A stretch of 64,000 nucleotides of DNA, taken from the NCBI GenBank assembly GCA_029262375.1, contig JAJCZM010000008.1, positions 1-64,000 of the forward strand. The letters run 5' to 3'. How positions within the stretch are numbered: position 1 is the first letter of the stretch; each line of letters starts with the position of its first letter. Positions 26,036-36,600 of this stretch are shown in pieces. Made by a program: the position numbers and the translations under genes. Below the pieces are notes generated by a model. That model ran no database searches, had not been told where the DNA came from, and saw only the letters and a list, made by a program, of their open reading frames with translations. The stretch comes from Deltaproteobacteria bacterium (GTDB taxonomy: Bacteria > Desulfobacterota > Binatia > UBA1149 > SPBQ01).

Positions 26036-27271
26036 CTATTGCGCCTGGCCCGCATCCGTTTGCTGGTCCCTTTTCGCCGCGTACAGCGCCGAGAATCGGC
26101 GCAAACGGGTGACTTCGGCTACCACCCGATCGGCAACTCGCTCGATCTCGGCCTCGGTGTTGAAGCGACCGATACCGAACCTGATCGAACTATGCGCCAG
26201 CTCGTCGCTCACGCCGATCGAACGCAGCACGTGTGACGGCTCGAGCGATGCCGACGTGCATGCCGAACCGGACGATAGTGCTACCTCGCGCAGGCCCATC
26301 AGGAGCGACTCTCCTTCAACGTACGCGAAGCTCAGATTCAGATTCCCGGGTAAACGTGCGTCGCCGTCGCCGTTCAGCGTGACGTAATCCAACTCACCGG
26401 TCAGACGTGCATGCAGACGATCACGCAGCGACGCAATGCGAACGGCTTCGTCTTCCATCTCGGCAATACCGATCTCGCAAGCTGCGCCGAGTCCGACGAT
26501 ACCTGGTACGTTGAGCGTACCGGATCTGAATCCTTTCTCTTGACCGCCGCCATCAACCATCGCTACGAGCCGTACGCGCGGATCCCGCGCTCGTACAAAT
26601 AGCGCGCCAATCCCTTTCGGTCCGTAGATCTTGTGGCCGGAAAGCGACAAGAGATCGATACCCATCGCGTCTACGTCTATTCCAATCTTCGCGACGGATT
26701 GCGCGGCGTCAGTGTGAAACAACACGCCTTTGCTCCGCGTAATGCGCCCGATCTCGGCGAGCGGCTGCAAGACGCCGATCTCGCTGTTCGCGTGCATGAT
26801 GGAGACGAGTACCGTGCGATCGGTGATCGCGTCAGCGACGTCGCCGGGATCGACGATCCCGCCTGCGTCCGGGGTCAGGTACGTGACCGAGACTCCCGCG
26901 CTTTTCTCCAGCGTGCGGCATGCGTCGAGTACCGCCTTGTGCTCGCTCTTGACGGTGACGATGTGGTCGCCGCGATCGGCATAGAACCCGAGCGCACCTT
27001 TAATCGCCAAGTTGTTCGATTCGGTGGCACCACTGGTGAAGACGATCTCTTTGGGCCGCGCACCAATCGCTTGAGCGACCTGTTTGCGCGCCTTATCGAC
27101 CGCTCCTTCGGCCGCCCAGCCGAAAGCATGCGTTCGACTCGACGCATTCCCATACTCTTCAGTCAGGGACGGCATCATGGCCTCGAGCACGCGCGGGTCG
27201 ATCCGCGTCGTCGCGTGGTTGTCCAGATAAATCGGAGCTTTGTGCTCGCCTGTAGGCGTAAGCGAATCCAT
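26036..27271 (-). CDS. iscS: Cysteine desulfurase (IscS/NifS type)
   Basis: 411 residues. '[10 protein letters not shown]' begins the fold. '[17 protein letters not shown]' carries the PLP Lys, and '[17 protein letters not shown]' holds the catalytic Cys in the long mobile loop typical of group I enzymes. It releases sulfur from cysteine as a persulfide for Fe-S clusters, thiolated tRNA and, in Sec users, possibly selenium delivery. The ATG follows a palindrome and an AT-rich -10-like region with no clear ribosome site, so it may be translated from a very short leader. The next gene is an A-type carrier. Confidence 0.95.
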   Translation of the reverse strand: MDSLTPTGEHKAPIYLDNHATTRIDPRVLEAMMPSLTEEYGNASSRTHAFGWAAEGAVDKARKQVAQAIGARPKEIVFTSGATESNNLAIKGALGFYADRGDHIVTVKSEHKAVLDACRTLEKSAGVSVTYLTPDAGGIVDPGDVADAITDRTVLVSIMHANSEIGVLQPLAEIGRITRSKGVLFHTDAAQSVAKIGIDVDAMGIDLLSLSGHKIYGPKGIGALFVRARDPRVRLVAMVDGGGQEKGFRSGTLNVPGIVGLGAACEIGIAEMEDEAVRIASLRDRLHARLTGELDYVTLNGDGDARLPGNLNLSFAYVEGESLLMGLREVALSSGSACTSASLEPSHVLRSIGVSDELAHSSIRFGIGRFNTEAEIERVADRVVAEVTRLRRFSALYAAKRDQQTDAGQAQ

Positions 27272-27293
27272 ACAAATTTGTCTACTTTATATA
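27272..27293 (-). promoter_or_regulatory. Candidate iscS promoter with palindromic operator
   Basis: Directly before the iscS ATG lies the perfect 10-bp palindrome ACAAATTTGT (27272-27281). Just beyond it, on the minus strand, is TATATAAAG (about 27284-27292), which could be a -10 element with a start point inside the palindrome. No clear -35 is visible. Such placement would suit a repressor. Farther out, GCCGGTTC and GAACCGGC (27307-27324) form a tight inverted repeat that could instead belong to the end of uvrA. Confidence 0.4.
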
Positions 27294-27342
27294 CGCCCGG
27301 CCCTACGCCGGTTCAAGAACCGGCCGAGCGACCGTCGCGGCG

Positions 27343-30198
27343 TCAGGCCGCCCGGCGCGGGAGCACGGGAGCCAGGAAACGGCCGGTATGCGACCCCTCG
27401 CACGCGGCAACGTCTTCAGGCGTGCCGACGACGACGATCTCACCGCCGCCCCCGCCGCCTTCCGGCCCGAGATCGATCACATGATCGGCGGTCTTCACCA
27501 CGTCGATATGGTGCTCGATCACAATCACCGTGTTACCGGCGTCGGCCAAGCGCCCGAGCACTTCGAGGAGATTCTTGACGTCGGCAAAGTGCAGACCCGT
27601 AGTCGGCTCATCGAGAATGTAGACCGTCCGACCCGTTGCCTTTCGCGCTAGCTCTTTTGCCAGCTTGATACGCTGCGCTTCACCGCCCGAAAGCGTGGTC
27701 GCGGATTGGCCGAGATGCACGTAGTCGAGTCCCACGGAGCTCAACGTATCGAGCTTTCGCTTCGCAGACGGGATCGACGACATGAATTCCTTCGCCTCAC
27801 CGACCGTCATGTCGAGCACATCGGCGATGTTCTTTCCCTTGTAGTGAACCTGTAGCGTCTCGCGATTGTAGCGACGCCCACCGCAGACATCGCAGAGCAC
27901 GTAGATGTCGGGCAGGAAGTGCATTTCGATACGCAACATCCCGTCGCCGTTGCAGGAATCGCAGCGACCGCCCTTCACGTTGAATGAGAAACGGCCGGCT
28001 GTGTAGCCGCGCATGCGCGACTCGGGCAGCATCGCGAACAGATCGCGAATATCCGTGAACAACCCGGTATACGTCGCGGGGTTGGAACGCGGGGTTCTCC
28101 CGATCGGCGTCTGATCGATGTCGATGACCTTATCGACGTGCTCAATCCCCTCGATGGCATCGGCCGGTCCGACTTCATGCGAAGCCTTGTGCAACGTATT
28201 CGCCAATGCGGCGTAGAGCGTGTCGATGACCAGCGAGCTCTTTCCTGAACCCGAAACACCCGTGACGCAGGTCATGCGCCCGAGCGGGAACTCCGCCGTA
28301 ACATCCTTGAGATTGTGAAGGCTCGCACCGCGAACCGTCAGAGATTCGCCGTTTCCGCGACGTCGCGTACCCGGCACATCGATGGACTCACGTCCGCAGA
28401 GATAGCCGCCGGTCAGCGAGTTCTTGTCTGCGATCACCTGTTGCGGCGTACCTGACGACACGATGTGCCCACCCGTAACACCGGCACCGGGCCCCATATC
28501 GACGACATAGTCGGCTGCAATGATGGTATCCGCATCGTGCTCGACCACGAGTACCGAATTTCCCGACTCGGTGAGCTTGCGCAGACTCGCGAGCAGTCGC
28601 TGGTTGTCGCGCGGATGCAGACCGATCGAAGGCTCGTCGAGCACGTAGAGAACGCCCGACAGTCCGGCACCAATCTGCGTTGCCAAGCGAATACGCTGAC
28701 TCTCACCGCCGGACAGAGTTCCCGTCGGACGATCCAGGCTCAGGTAGCTCAAGCCGACATCGAGCATGAATTGAAGGCGCTCTACGATCTCGCGCAACAC
28801 CAGTTTGGCGATGTCTTGTTGTCGTCGCGTCAGTTTGACGCTCTTCAAATGCTCGAGCGCGGCGCCGACCGGAAGCGCAGAGACTTCGTTGATCGGCGTA
28901 CCGGCAATCAGGACGTGATATGACTCGCGTCGCAAACGCCTCCCGTCACATGTCTCGCATTGCATCTCCGACATGAACTTCTCGAGGTCGGTGCGCACGA
29001 AATCAGATTCCGACTCGCGGTAGCGGCGCATGAGCAACGGCAGAATGCCGGGGAACTTGCGGCCGCGCGCGAGCGCCGCAGGCGTTTTCCCTGCTTTGCC
29101 TGTCGAGGCTTCCAACACAGCGGCACCCGGCGGTCCGTTCAGGATCAACTCGCGCGCCTTCTCGGGCAGGTCCTCGTACGCCGTTGATGCAGGCACACCG
29201 TACGCTTCACAGATTTTCGTAATGGGACGCGCGTACTTCGTCGCCAGGCGCTTGCCCCACGGCGCGATTGCGCCCTTGGAAACTGCTACTTTCGGATCGG
29301 CCACGAGAAGCGCTGGATCGAACATCGTCGATTTGCCGACGCCGTTGCAGTCGGGGCACGCTCCGTGCGGACTGTTGAACGAGAACATACGCGGGCTAAT
29401 CTCAGGGTACGAAACGCCGCAGTCCGCGCACGCGAACTTACGGCTGTAGGTCTCTTCGCTCCACACCGACCCGCTTCCCGCCGGTCGGCTCGCAACGATC
29501 ACGGTGTCGTCGGCTAGCTTGAGTGCAACTTCCAGCGAGTCGGCGAGACGCCGCTCGACGCCCGATCGCATCATAATGCGATCGACGACGACTTCGATGT
29601 CGTGATTGACGTTGCGGGCAAGCCGTAGATCACCGCCTAGCTCGACAACCTCCCCATCGATTCGCGCGCGAACGAACCCCTGTTTGCGCAACTCGATGAG
29701 CTCGCGCCGATATTCTCCCTTCCTACCGCGCACCACCGGCGCAAGAATTTCGATGCGCGCCTTAGGCGGGAGTTTCATCACCCGATCGGTGATCTGGGAT
29801 GCGCTCTGCGAGGCGATCTCTTTCCCGCAGTTGAAGCAGTGCGGCTTGCCGATCGTCGCGTATAGCAGCCGCAGGTAATCGTAAACCTCGGTAATCGTGC
29901 CCACGGTGGAGCGAGGATTGCGGGTCGTCGTCTTTTGTTCGATCGCGATCGCGGGCGAGAGACCCTCGATCGAATCGACGTCGGGCTTCTCCATTTGATC
30001 GAGAAACTGACGCGCGTAGGCCGACAACGACTCGACGTAGCGACGTTGCCCCTCAGCATAGATGGTATCGAATGCGAGCGACGATTTGCCGGACCCCGAC
30101 AGCCCCGTGATCACGACCAACTTGTCGCGCGGGAGACTGACCTCGAGGTCTTTCAGGTTGTGCTCACGCGCACCTTTGACGACGATGTGATCGCTCAA
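27343..30198 (-). CDS. uvrA: Excinuclease ABC subunit UvrA
   Basis: 951 residues, typical full length. Two ABC ATPase modules are present: Walker A '[12 protein letters not shown]' and '[11 protein letters not shown]', signature '[12 protein letters not shown]' and '[12 protein letters not shown]', each with its Walker B. Zinc-finger Cys pairs are visible in 'CADCGVSYP' with 'CPDCNGVG', and 'CDSCNGDG' with 'CDVCGG'. UvrA recognises helix-distorting lesions and loads UvrB in nucleotide excision repair. It starts 5 nt downstream of the phosphohexomutase gene, at the end of a long minus-strand run that also contains mfd, the factor that recruits UvrA to stalled RNA polymerase. uvrB and uvrC are not in the window. 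Confidence 0.98.
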   Translation of the reverse strand: MSDHIVVKGAREHNLKDLEVSLPRDKLVVITGLSGSGKSSLAFDTIYAEGQRRYVESLSAYARQFLDQMEKPDVDSIEGLSPAIAIEQKTTTRNPRSTVGTITEVYDYLRLLYATIGKPHCFNCGKEIASQSASQITDRVMKLPPKARIEILAPVVRGRKGEYRRELIELRKQGFVRARIDGEVVELGGDLRLARNVNHDIEVVVDRIMMRSGVERRLADSLEVALKLADDTVIVASRPAGSGSVWSEETYSRKFACADCGVSYPEISPRMFSFNSPHGACPDCNGVGKSTMFDPALLVADPKVAVSKGAIAPWGKRLATKYARPITKICEAYGVPASTAYEDLPEKARELILNGPPGAAVLEASTGKAGKTPAALARGRKFPGILPLLMRRYRESESDFVRTDLEKFMSEMQCETCDGRRLRRESYHVLIAGTPINEVSALPVGAALEHLKSVKLTRRQQDIAKLVLREIVERLQFMLDVGLSYLSLDRPTGTLSGGESQRIRLATQIGAGLSGVLYVLDEPSIGLHPRDNQRLLASLRKLTESGNSVLVVEHDADTIIAADYVVDMGPGAGVTGGHIVSSGTPQQVIADKNSLTGGYLCGRESIDVPGTRRRGNGESLTVRGASLHNLKDVTAEFPLGRMTCVTGVSGSGKSSLVIDTLYAALANTLHKASHEVGPADAIEGIEHVDKVIDIDQTPIGRTPRSNPATYTGLFTDIRDLFAMLPESRMRGYTAGRFSFNVKGGRCDSCNGDGMLRIEMHFLPDIYVLCDVCGGRRYNRETLQVHYKGKNIADVLDMTVGEAKEFMSSIPSAKRKLDTLSSVGLDYVHLGQSATTLSGGEAQRIKLAKELARKATGRTVYILDEPTTGLHFADVKNLLEVLGRLADAGNTVIVIEHHIDVVKTADHVIDLGPEGGGGGGEIVVVGTPEDVAACEGSHTGRFLAPVLPRRAA

Positions 30199-30203
30199 TT
30201 CTT

Positions 30204-31577
30204 TCAGGCGGCGGCGAGTTCTCCCTTGAGAGCCTCGAGTTCGGCTTCCACCAATTTTTGGTTTTTTCGTAGACTATCTTGGCTGCTCGATTCGAAGCGG
30301 GTCACCAAAACGGGCTGGGTGTTCGATGCACGAATCAGCCCCCAACCATCCTCGAAGAGAATACGTACGCCGTCGATGTCGATGGTCTCGTAACCGAGTT
30401 CTTTGAATCGCGCACCTGCGCGCTCGGCCAACTTGAACTTGATATCGTCCGAGCAATCGATGCGGATCTCCGGTGTGAACACGCTCGGCGGGAGATCGGA
30501 GAGTAAATCGCTCAACTTCTTGTTCGTGCGCTTGAGGATCTCGATCAAACGCGCGCCGGCGTAGACCGCGTCGTCGAAGCCGAAATAGCGATCCGCGAAA
30601 AACAAATGGCCGCTCATCTCGCCGGCAAGCAGCGCACCGGTCTCCTTCATCTTCGCTTTGAGCAGCGAGTGGCCAACCTTCCACATGATCGCCTTGCCGC
30701 CATGTTTGTCGATGTCGTCGTACAGCCGCTGCGAACATTTCACTTCCGAAACGATCGTCGCGCCGGGGTTGTCGCGCAGCACATCGCGCGCGAACAGCAC
30801 GAGTAGTTCGTCGCCCCAGATGATGCGCCCCTTATCGTCCACGGCACCGATGCGGTCGGAGTCGCCATCAAACGCAATGCCGACGGCTGCCCCTTCGGCA
30901 CGCACGCGCGCCACGAGGTCGAGCATGTTCTCTTCTTCCGTCGGATCGGGATGGTGATTCGGAAAGCGCCCGTCGGGTTCGCTGTACATCTCGATCACCT
31001 CGCAGCCCATCGATCGATAGACCGGAGGGCCGACGGGGCCGCCCGTTCCGTTTCCGGAGTCGACGACGACCTTTACGCCTTCACCGGCGCGGCCGAACTG
31101 TTCTTCGAGGTAACCTTGGTAGGCCGGAATCACCGGGTAGGCTTCTTCCGCTCCTTCACCCGACGCCATCTCACCGCTTTCGATGATGCGACGCAGTTCC
31201 TGCACGATCTCACCATGGATCGTCGCTTTGCCGATCATGATCTTGAACCCGTTGTGATCAGGCGGATTGTGGGAGCCGGTGACCTGTATCCCACCCATGA
31301 GATCGAGGTGAAATACCGAGAAGTACATCAGCGGACTTGGGCATTCACCGATATCGACGATGTCGATTCCGGCCGAGCGGATGCCGGACTTCAATACGGC
31401 GTGATACGCGGGAGAAGTAACGCGACAGTCACGCCCCACGGCCACGCGCGTAATGTTCTCGCGCCGAAGCAACGTGCCGTAAGCACGTCCAAGCGCCTGC
31501 ACGAACGCTTCATCGTAATCGACGCCCGCGACACCGCGGATATCGTACTCTCGAAAAATACTCGGGTTCATCTTCAT
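30204..31577 (-). CDS. Phosphomannomutase/phosphoglucomutase
   Basis: 457 residues. Phosphohexomutase motifs are present in order: active Ser in 'TGSHNPPDHNGFKI' (about 100), metal site 'DGDSDRIGAVD' (about 240), sugar-binding 'GEMSGHLFF' (about 325) and phosphate-binding 'RASNTQPVLVTRFE' near the C-terminus. It interconverts hexose 1- and 6-phosphates, feeding GDP-mannose or UDP-glucose and thereby lipopolysaccharide or other glycans. It could supply the glycosyltransferases encoded elsewhere in the window. The start overlaps pdxA by 4 nt, so translation is coupled. Confidence 0.93.
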   Translation of the reverse strand: MKMNPSIFREYDIRGVAGVDYDEAFVQALGRAYGTLLRRENITRVAVGRDCRVTSPAYHAVLKSGIRSAGIDIVDIGECPSPLMYFSVFHLDLMGGIQVTGSHNPPDHNGFKIMIGKATIHGEIVQELRRIIESGEMASGEGAEEAYPVIPAYQGYLEEQFGRAGEGVKVVVDSGNGTGGPVGPPVYRSMGCEVIEMYSEPDGRFPNHHPDPTEEENMLDLVARVRAEGAAVGIAFDGDSDRIGAVDDKGRIIWGDELLVLFARDVLRDNPGATIVSEVKCSQRLYDDIDKHGGKAIMWKVGHSLLKAKMKETGALLAGEMSGHLFFADRYFGFDDAVYAGARLIEILKRTNKKLSDLLSDLPPSVFTPEIRIDCSDDIKFKLAERAGARFKELGYETIDIDGVRILFEDGWGLIRASNTQPVLVTRFESSSQDSLRKNQKLVEAELEALKGELAAA

Positions 31578-32590
31578 CGTTTCCGCCTCTCACTCCCAGA
31601 GGTTGCACCCGCAACCGTGTGCCTGGGCGTTGTACCTGCAACCGTGCGCGCCATCTGCGCGGCCACCAGGATGGCCTCGATCATACTATCCGGCTTGGCT
31701 TGGCCGGTACCCACCACGTCGTAGGCCGTTCCGTGGTCCGGGGAGGTTCGAATGAACGGCAGGCCCATCGAGATGTTCACCGACCGACCAAACTCCAAGA
31801 GCTTGAGCGGTATAAGGGCCTGGTCGTGGTACATACAAACCACGGCATCGTAATAGCCGGTCCGGGCGGTCGCAAACAAGGTATCGGCTGGAAAAGGCCC
31901 TTCCACGGCCAGTCGCGAACGACGCAGCGATCGAATCGCAGGTTCAATAATGCGCGATTCCTCGTCGCCGAACAGACCTTCCTCTCCAGCGTGCGGATTG
32001 AGCGCCGCGACCGCCAGACGCGGCCGGGCAATCGCGTGAAACCTGCGCAAGTGCTCGATCGTCGTGCGCGCGGCGCCGACGATCGCATCGACAGTGAGAC
32101 GGCGTGCAACATCCTTGTGAGCGATATGGGTCGTCGCCAACACGACCCGCAGTGAACGCCCGGCCAACATCATCGTTGCTGGCTGATCGGCCAACTCCGA
32201 AAGGTAACCGGTATGCCCGTCGTAGTTGTAGCCGGCGCGCTCGAGCCACATCTTGTTGATAGGAGCGGTGACAAGGCCGTCGTGTCGTCCGTCGGCTACC
32301 GCACGCGCGGCCGCGTCGAGGAACGCAAAAGCCGCGGCACCCGCCGCCCGCCCAGGCTTCGGAAGTGTGTCGCGCGTACGCAACCGACCCGCCGGCTGTA
32401 CTCGGACGATCGCGGTGGGCGCGCGTCGATCAAATGCCAGGAGTTTCCCGGTTGCTTCGAGAACGGCCTCGTTCCCATAGACAACCAGGCGGCATGCGCG
32501 GCGTACGCGCGCATTCGCGGCCGCGCGCAGCGTGATCTCGGGTCCAATTCCAGCCGGATCTCCAAGGCTGATCGCAAGTTCCGGCTTCAT
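31574..32590 (-). CDS. pdxA: 4-hydroxythreonine-4-phosphate dehydrogenase PdxA
   Basis: 338 residues from ATG 32590 (the open frame to 32725 would run into surA). 'ISLGDPAGIGPEI' starts the protein. Metal-ligand His residues lie in 'GHTGYLSELA', 'LNPHAGEEGLFGDEE' and 'MYHDQALIPLK'. The enzyme oxidises 4-phosphohydroxy-threonine in the DXP-independent branch of vitamin B6 synthesis. It is translationally coupled to the phosphohexomutase. The last 20 residues are a low-complexity tail (TVAGTTPRHTVAGATSG) made by a 27-bp imperfect tandem duplication, probably not part of the fold. Confidence 0.96.
   Translation of the reverse strand: MKPELAISLGDPAGIGPEITLRAAANARVRRACRLVVYGNEAVLEATGKLLAFDRRAPTAIVRVQPAGRLRTRDTLPKPGRAAGAAAFAFLDAAARAVADGRHDGLVTAPINKMWLERAGYNYDGHTGYLSELADQPATMMLAGRSLRVVLATTHIAHKDVARRLTVDAIVGAARTTIEHLRRFHAIARPRLAVAALNPHAGEEGLFGDEESRIIEPAIRSLRRSRLAVEGPFPADTLFATARTGYYDAVVCMYHDQALIPLKLLEFGRSVNISMGLPFIRTSPDHGTAYDVVGTGQAKPDSMIEAILVAAQMARTVAGTTPRHTVAGATSGSERRKR
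31602..31655. repeat. 27-bp imperfect tandem duplication at the 3' end of pdxA
   Basis: Two adjacent units (31602-31628 and 31629-31655) share GTTG-ACC-GCAACCGTG with a few substitutions, mostly transitions in the first 20 bp, diverging at the ends. They encode the TVAG-TVAG tail of PdxA in frame. Confidence 0.6.
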
Positions 32591-32609
32591 GACGATCTGG
32601 ACACGCCGG

Positions 32610-33656
32610 TCAGAGTAGAGAGGTGACTCGCTCGTAGTGCATGGTGACGTGGTAACGCTTGCGAAGGTCCTCGTTGGTCCAGCGCGTGAAGCGTTCGTCG
32701 AGCAGTTCTCCGTACAGGCGCTCACGAATCTGGTCTTCGACTTCGGCCAACGGAACTCGTCCCGGCGGCAACAGCTTGACGAGTTTTAGAATGTGATACG
32801 CGCCTTCCGCTTGGAAAGGCTCGGAAACCTCGCCCTCTTTGAGCTTCACGATTTCGCGTTCGAACAGCAACGACATCGTACCGCGCTTGAACTGTCCCAG
32901 TTTGCCGTCGTCGTCGGCGGTCGGCCCCGCCGAATAGTGTCGCGCGGCTTTGCCGAAATTCGACTGCGCCTTTTCATACGCCTGGGCAACGCGCGCCTCA
33001 ACGAATCCCATCTCGGCCGGCGCCGCATCGTGATTGTAAGGCATGAAGATGTGCGCGATCTCGACGGAGTCGGGCGTGGCGTAGTCCGGCGACTCCTTCC
33101 AGTACCGCTTCACTTCTTCGGGCGTGACGCTCACTCGCGATCGGATGACCCGATTGACGAGTGCCAGACGCTGCACCTCACGACGCATGCGTTCGTAGTA
33201 CTCATCCCAGTTGAGCCCCGCACTGGCCAGCGCTTTTCTCACGTCGTCGGTCGTCGAGCCGTTCTGAGCGAGTAGGCGCTCTATATATTGATCGACATCG
33301 CTGTCCTGGGCCTCAATGCCGTTTCGACGAAACTCGGCGTCGTACATGATCTCGCTGACGAGCGCTTCCAGAATCGTTTGACCGCTACGGCGCTGCTCGG
33401 GCGGGAGAAGTCTACCGCGGCCTTGCTCGAACGCGCGCAGGTCGCGCAATGTGACCGGACGACCGTCTACCGATGCAACGATCGCATTTTCGAGGCGCGC
33501 TGCGCCGATATCGCGGACGGGCTGCGCATCGCAGCGCGTCGGCGTCGCGAGCAGCATCAGCACCAGCCCTGACAGCAGGGCGATACTCGCGATCGTGCAT
33601 ACGCGCGGTACGCGTGTCGTGAACTCAGGAGTCTCGTAGTGCAACATCTTCTCCAT
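32610..33656 (-). CDS. surA: SurA-type periplasmic chaperone/peptidyl-prolyl isomerase
   Basis: 348 residues from ATG 33656; ATG 33647 is equally possible, as both have purine-rich sequence close upstream. Either start overlaps the end of mfd. The N-terminal signal segment 'IASIALLSGLVLMLLATPT' exports it. A SurA-type N-domain (about 50-160, 'IVASVDGRPVTLRDL') precedes a parvulin domain (about 175-300, 'AHIFMPYN', 'GKLGQFKRGTM', 'EGAYHILKLVK'). SurA helps outer-membrane beta-barrels fold in the periplasm, in line with a didermic envelope. The parvulin domain lacks some usual active-site residues, so it may be chiefly a chaperone. It is followed by pdxA after 19 nt, a gene order also seen in E. 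coli (surA-pdxA). Confidence 0.88.
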   Translation of the reverse strand: MEKMLHYETPEFTTRVPRVCTIASIALLSGLVLMLLATPTRCDAQPVRDIGAARLENAIVASVDGRPVTLRDLRAFEQGRGRLLPPEQRRSGQTILEALVSEIMYDAEFRRNGIEAQDSDVDQYIERLLAQNGSTTDDVRKALASAGLNWDEYYERMRREVQRLALVNRVIRSRVSVTPEEVKRYWKESPDYATPDSVEIAHIFMPYNHDAAPAEMGFVEARVAQAYEKAQSNFGKAARHYSAGPTADDDGKLGQFKRGTMSLLFEREIVKLKEGEVSEPFQAEGAYHILKLVKLLPPGRVPLAEVEDQIRERLYGELLDERFTRWTNEDLRKRYHVTMHYERVTSLL

Positions 33657-36600
33657 CGGCCTCGGGCGGTGAGCCCCCGGGCGCACCCAGAACATCGAGG
33701 AACCGCTCGATCTCGTCAACCATCGCATCCCACCCACCGCCGGACAGCTTCATGGTAAAACCACCGCCGGGCCTCAATTTGAAGCGCCGAGGATCGCTCG
33801 TGACCAACTCGACGAGCCGCGCTCGCTCGACGGCTGAATCCTCGTGGAAACGGAACGCGACCGCGGAACCGCTGGCCTTGAGAGATTCCACGGCAAGCGC
33901 CTTCAAAGCCGGCCGCAGCGCCATGATCCGAATGAAGTCCACGACTTGTCTCGGGATCGGCCCGAATCGGTCGGCCAATTCCTCGGCAATCGAGGCCAGC
34001 GCCTCTCGATCCTCGACGTTCGCCATGCGCTTATAGACCATCAGTCGCTCGCTGATGTCCTCGATATAGGCGTCGGGGATGAAGGCGTCACTCCCTAGTT
34101 CGATCTCGGGCTCCACGCGAGGACCCGCTTTGGAACCACGAAGCTCGTGCGTCGCCTCGTCCATCATCTGCATGAACAGTTCGAAGCCGATGGCCGCGAC
34201 GTGGCCGGACTGCTGCTTGCCGAGCAGATTGCCCGCGCCGCGAATCTCCATGTCGTGCGCCGCGATTCGGAACCCACTTCCGAGGTCATCTAGTTCTTGC
34301 AGCACCGCCAACCTGCGACGCGCGTCTTCGCTGATGATTTTCTCGCCCGGCACCAGAAGGTACGCGTACGCTCGTCGATGAGAGCGACCGACACGCCCGC
34401 GAATCTGGTAGAGCTGCGCGAGCCCGAACGTGTCGGCGCGATTGACCAGGATCGTATTGGCGTTGGATATGTCGAGGCCGGATTCGATGATCGACGTGCA
34501 CACGAGCACATCGTACTCGTGCGAGAGAAAGTCGATCATGACTTTCTCCAACTGACCTTCTTTCATTTGGCCGTGCGCTACGGCGACTCGCGCTTTCGGA
34601 AGCAACTCCCGCAGCCGACTAGCAATCATATCGATCGACTGCACTCGATTGTGGACGAAGAACGCTTGGCCGCCGCGCCCGATCTCTCGGTCCAGCGACT
34701 GCTTGATCAAACCTTCGTCATAGCGCGCGACATAGGTACGAATCGCCAGACGGTCCACGGGCGGCGTTTCAATGAGACTGAGATCGCGGACCCCCGACAA
34801 CGCCAATTGAAGCGTGCGCGGAATGGGAGTCGCGGTCATCGTGAGGACATCAATCTCACGGCGCATTTTTTTGATGCGCTCTTTTGCCTTCACCCCGAAG
34901 CGGTGTTCTTCGTCGATCACGAGCAAGCCTAGCCGGGCGAAACCCACGTCTTGCTGCAACATGCGATGCGTCCCGACGACGATGTCGAGCGTGCCCGACT
35001 CCAACGAGGCAATGACTTCGAGGTTGCGCTCTCTCGAATGGAAACGAGACAGCATTCCGATCTTCACCGGATGATTCTCGAAGCGTTCGATCAAAGAATC
35101 GTGATGTTGCCGTGCGAGCACCGTCGTGGGCACCAGCACCGCTACCTGCCGACCGCCCATGACGGTCAGATAGGCCGCGCGCATGGCCACTTCGGTCTTT
35201 CCGTAGCCGACATCGCCGCAAACAACGCGATCCATCGGCTTGCGGCTCGTGAGATCGCCGACGATATCTGCGATCGCTTTCTTCTGGCCGTCGGTCTCTT
35301 CGAACGGAAAGTGCGCTTCGAACTCCTCAAAATCACCGTCGGCTTCGATGAAGCGATCGCGGTCGTGCACGGCGCGGTACGCCTCAACGTCCAACAGCTC
35401 GCGCGCCATGATGAGAATCGACTCCTTGGCGCGCTTCTTCGCCCGAGCCCAGGTCGCACCGCCGAGCTTCGCCAGTTGAGGCTTCCCACTCGCACCGGTG
35501 TATTTCTCGACGAGGTTGATGCGGTCTACCGGTAGGTAGTATCGATCGCCGCCGGCGTACTCGATGAAGATGAAGTCGCCTTCGGTACCGCCCGCCACGA
35601 GATGCTTCAGGCCGCGATACACGCCGATCCCGTGATCGACATGCACCATGTAGTCGCCGGGTTCGATCTCCGCCAACGCAGTCAAACCACCGGCTTTCGC
35701 CGAGCGGCGCCGGCGTGTCGGCCGACGTCGCTGGCCGAAAATCTCTTCATCGGTGACGACCGCAAGGCCGTCGGCCGGCAATCTGAATCCACGCTCGAGA
35801 TGGCCGTTGACGAGCCACAGGGTACGCGGGTCCGCTTCTACGGCCTCGCGGTAGCTCGCTGCTTTGGCGACCCGGCCGACGCCGGCGAGTTCCAGCAGGT
35901 GACGCAGCCGCTCGAGTTGCGTGGAGTCGCCGGCCATCACGATGACGCGCGCGCCGGAGGCCAACTTCGACAGCTCTTCCGCCATCGGTTGGAAGCGACC
36001 GTCGCCACGTTTGGCTTTCACACGTGCGCGCGCGGCGCTGATCGATTCATTCGTACGCGTATCGATGCGCCAGACTCGATCGCCTTCGCTGCCGCCCGAC
36101 TCCATCGCTTCGGTGAGATCCAACTCGACCAGCGGTCGCCGCTGGAAGAGTCCGCGCGCGTCGTCCTTCTCTGCATAAAGCAGTTCGGGTTCCGGAAAGA
36201 ACGTTCCCGCGTCGGTAGCGGCTTGCTTCGCGTCGCTCACGTCCGAGAGGAAGTCTTCCAGCGCAGCATCTACCGATGACGGATCGAGCAACGTGATGAG
36301 CGCGGACTCCGGCACGAACTCGCCGATCCACGCTTGCCTCTCGCGAACGTAGCAGGCGAGCAGCTCGACACCGGGGAATCGTATTCCCGATGCCAAACTT
36401 GCGGCGAGCTCACGGCGCTCACTCGCTGCAAGCAAGAGATCGCTACAGCGTTCGTGCACCCTGTCGCGGACCGCAAGACTCCCCAGCACATCGGTGGCGC
36501 AGGAGCCGGCAGGCATGATTGCGACTTGAGACGTCGTGTCGAACGAGCGCTGATCGGCGGGATCGAAGGCTCGGAGCGAGTCGATTACGTCTCCGTAGAG

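Noticed and set aside
26633-27484. 283-residue plus-strand open frame spanning iscS and the uvrA end
   Set aside because: It covers an intergenic promoter region and two certain antisense genes; no family pattern.
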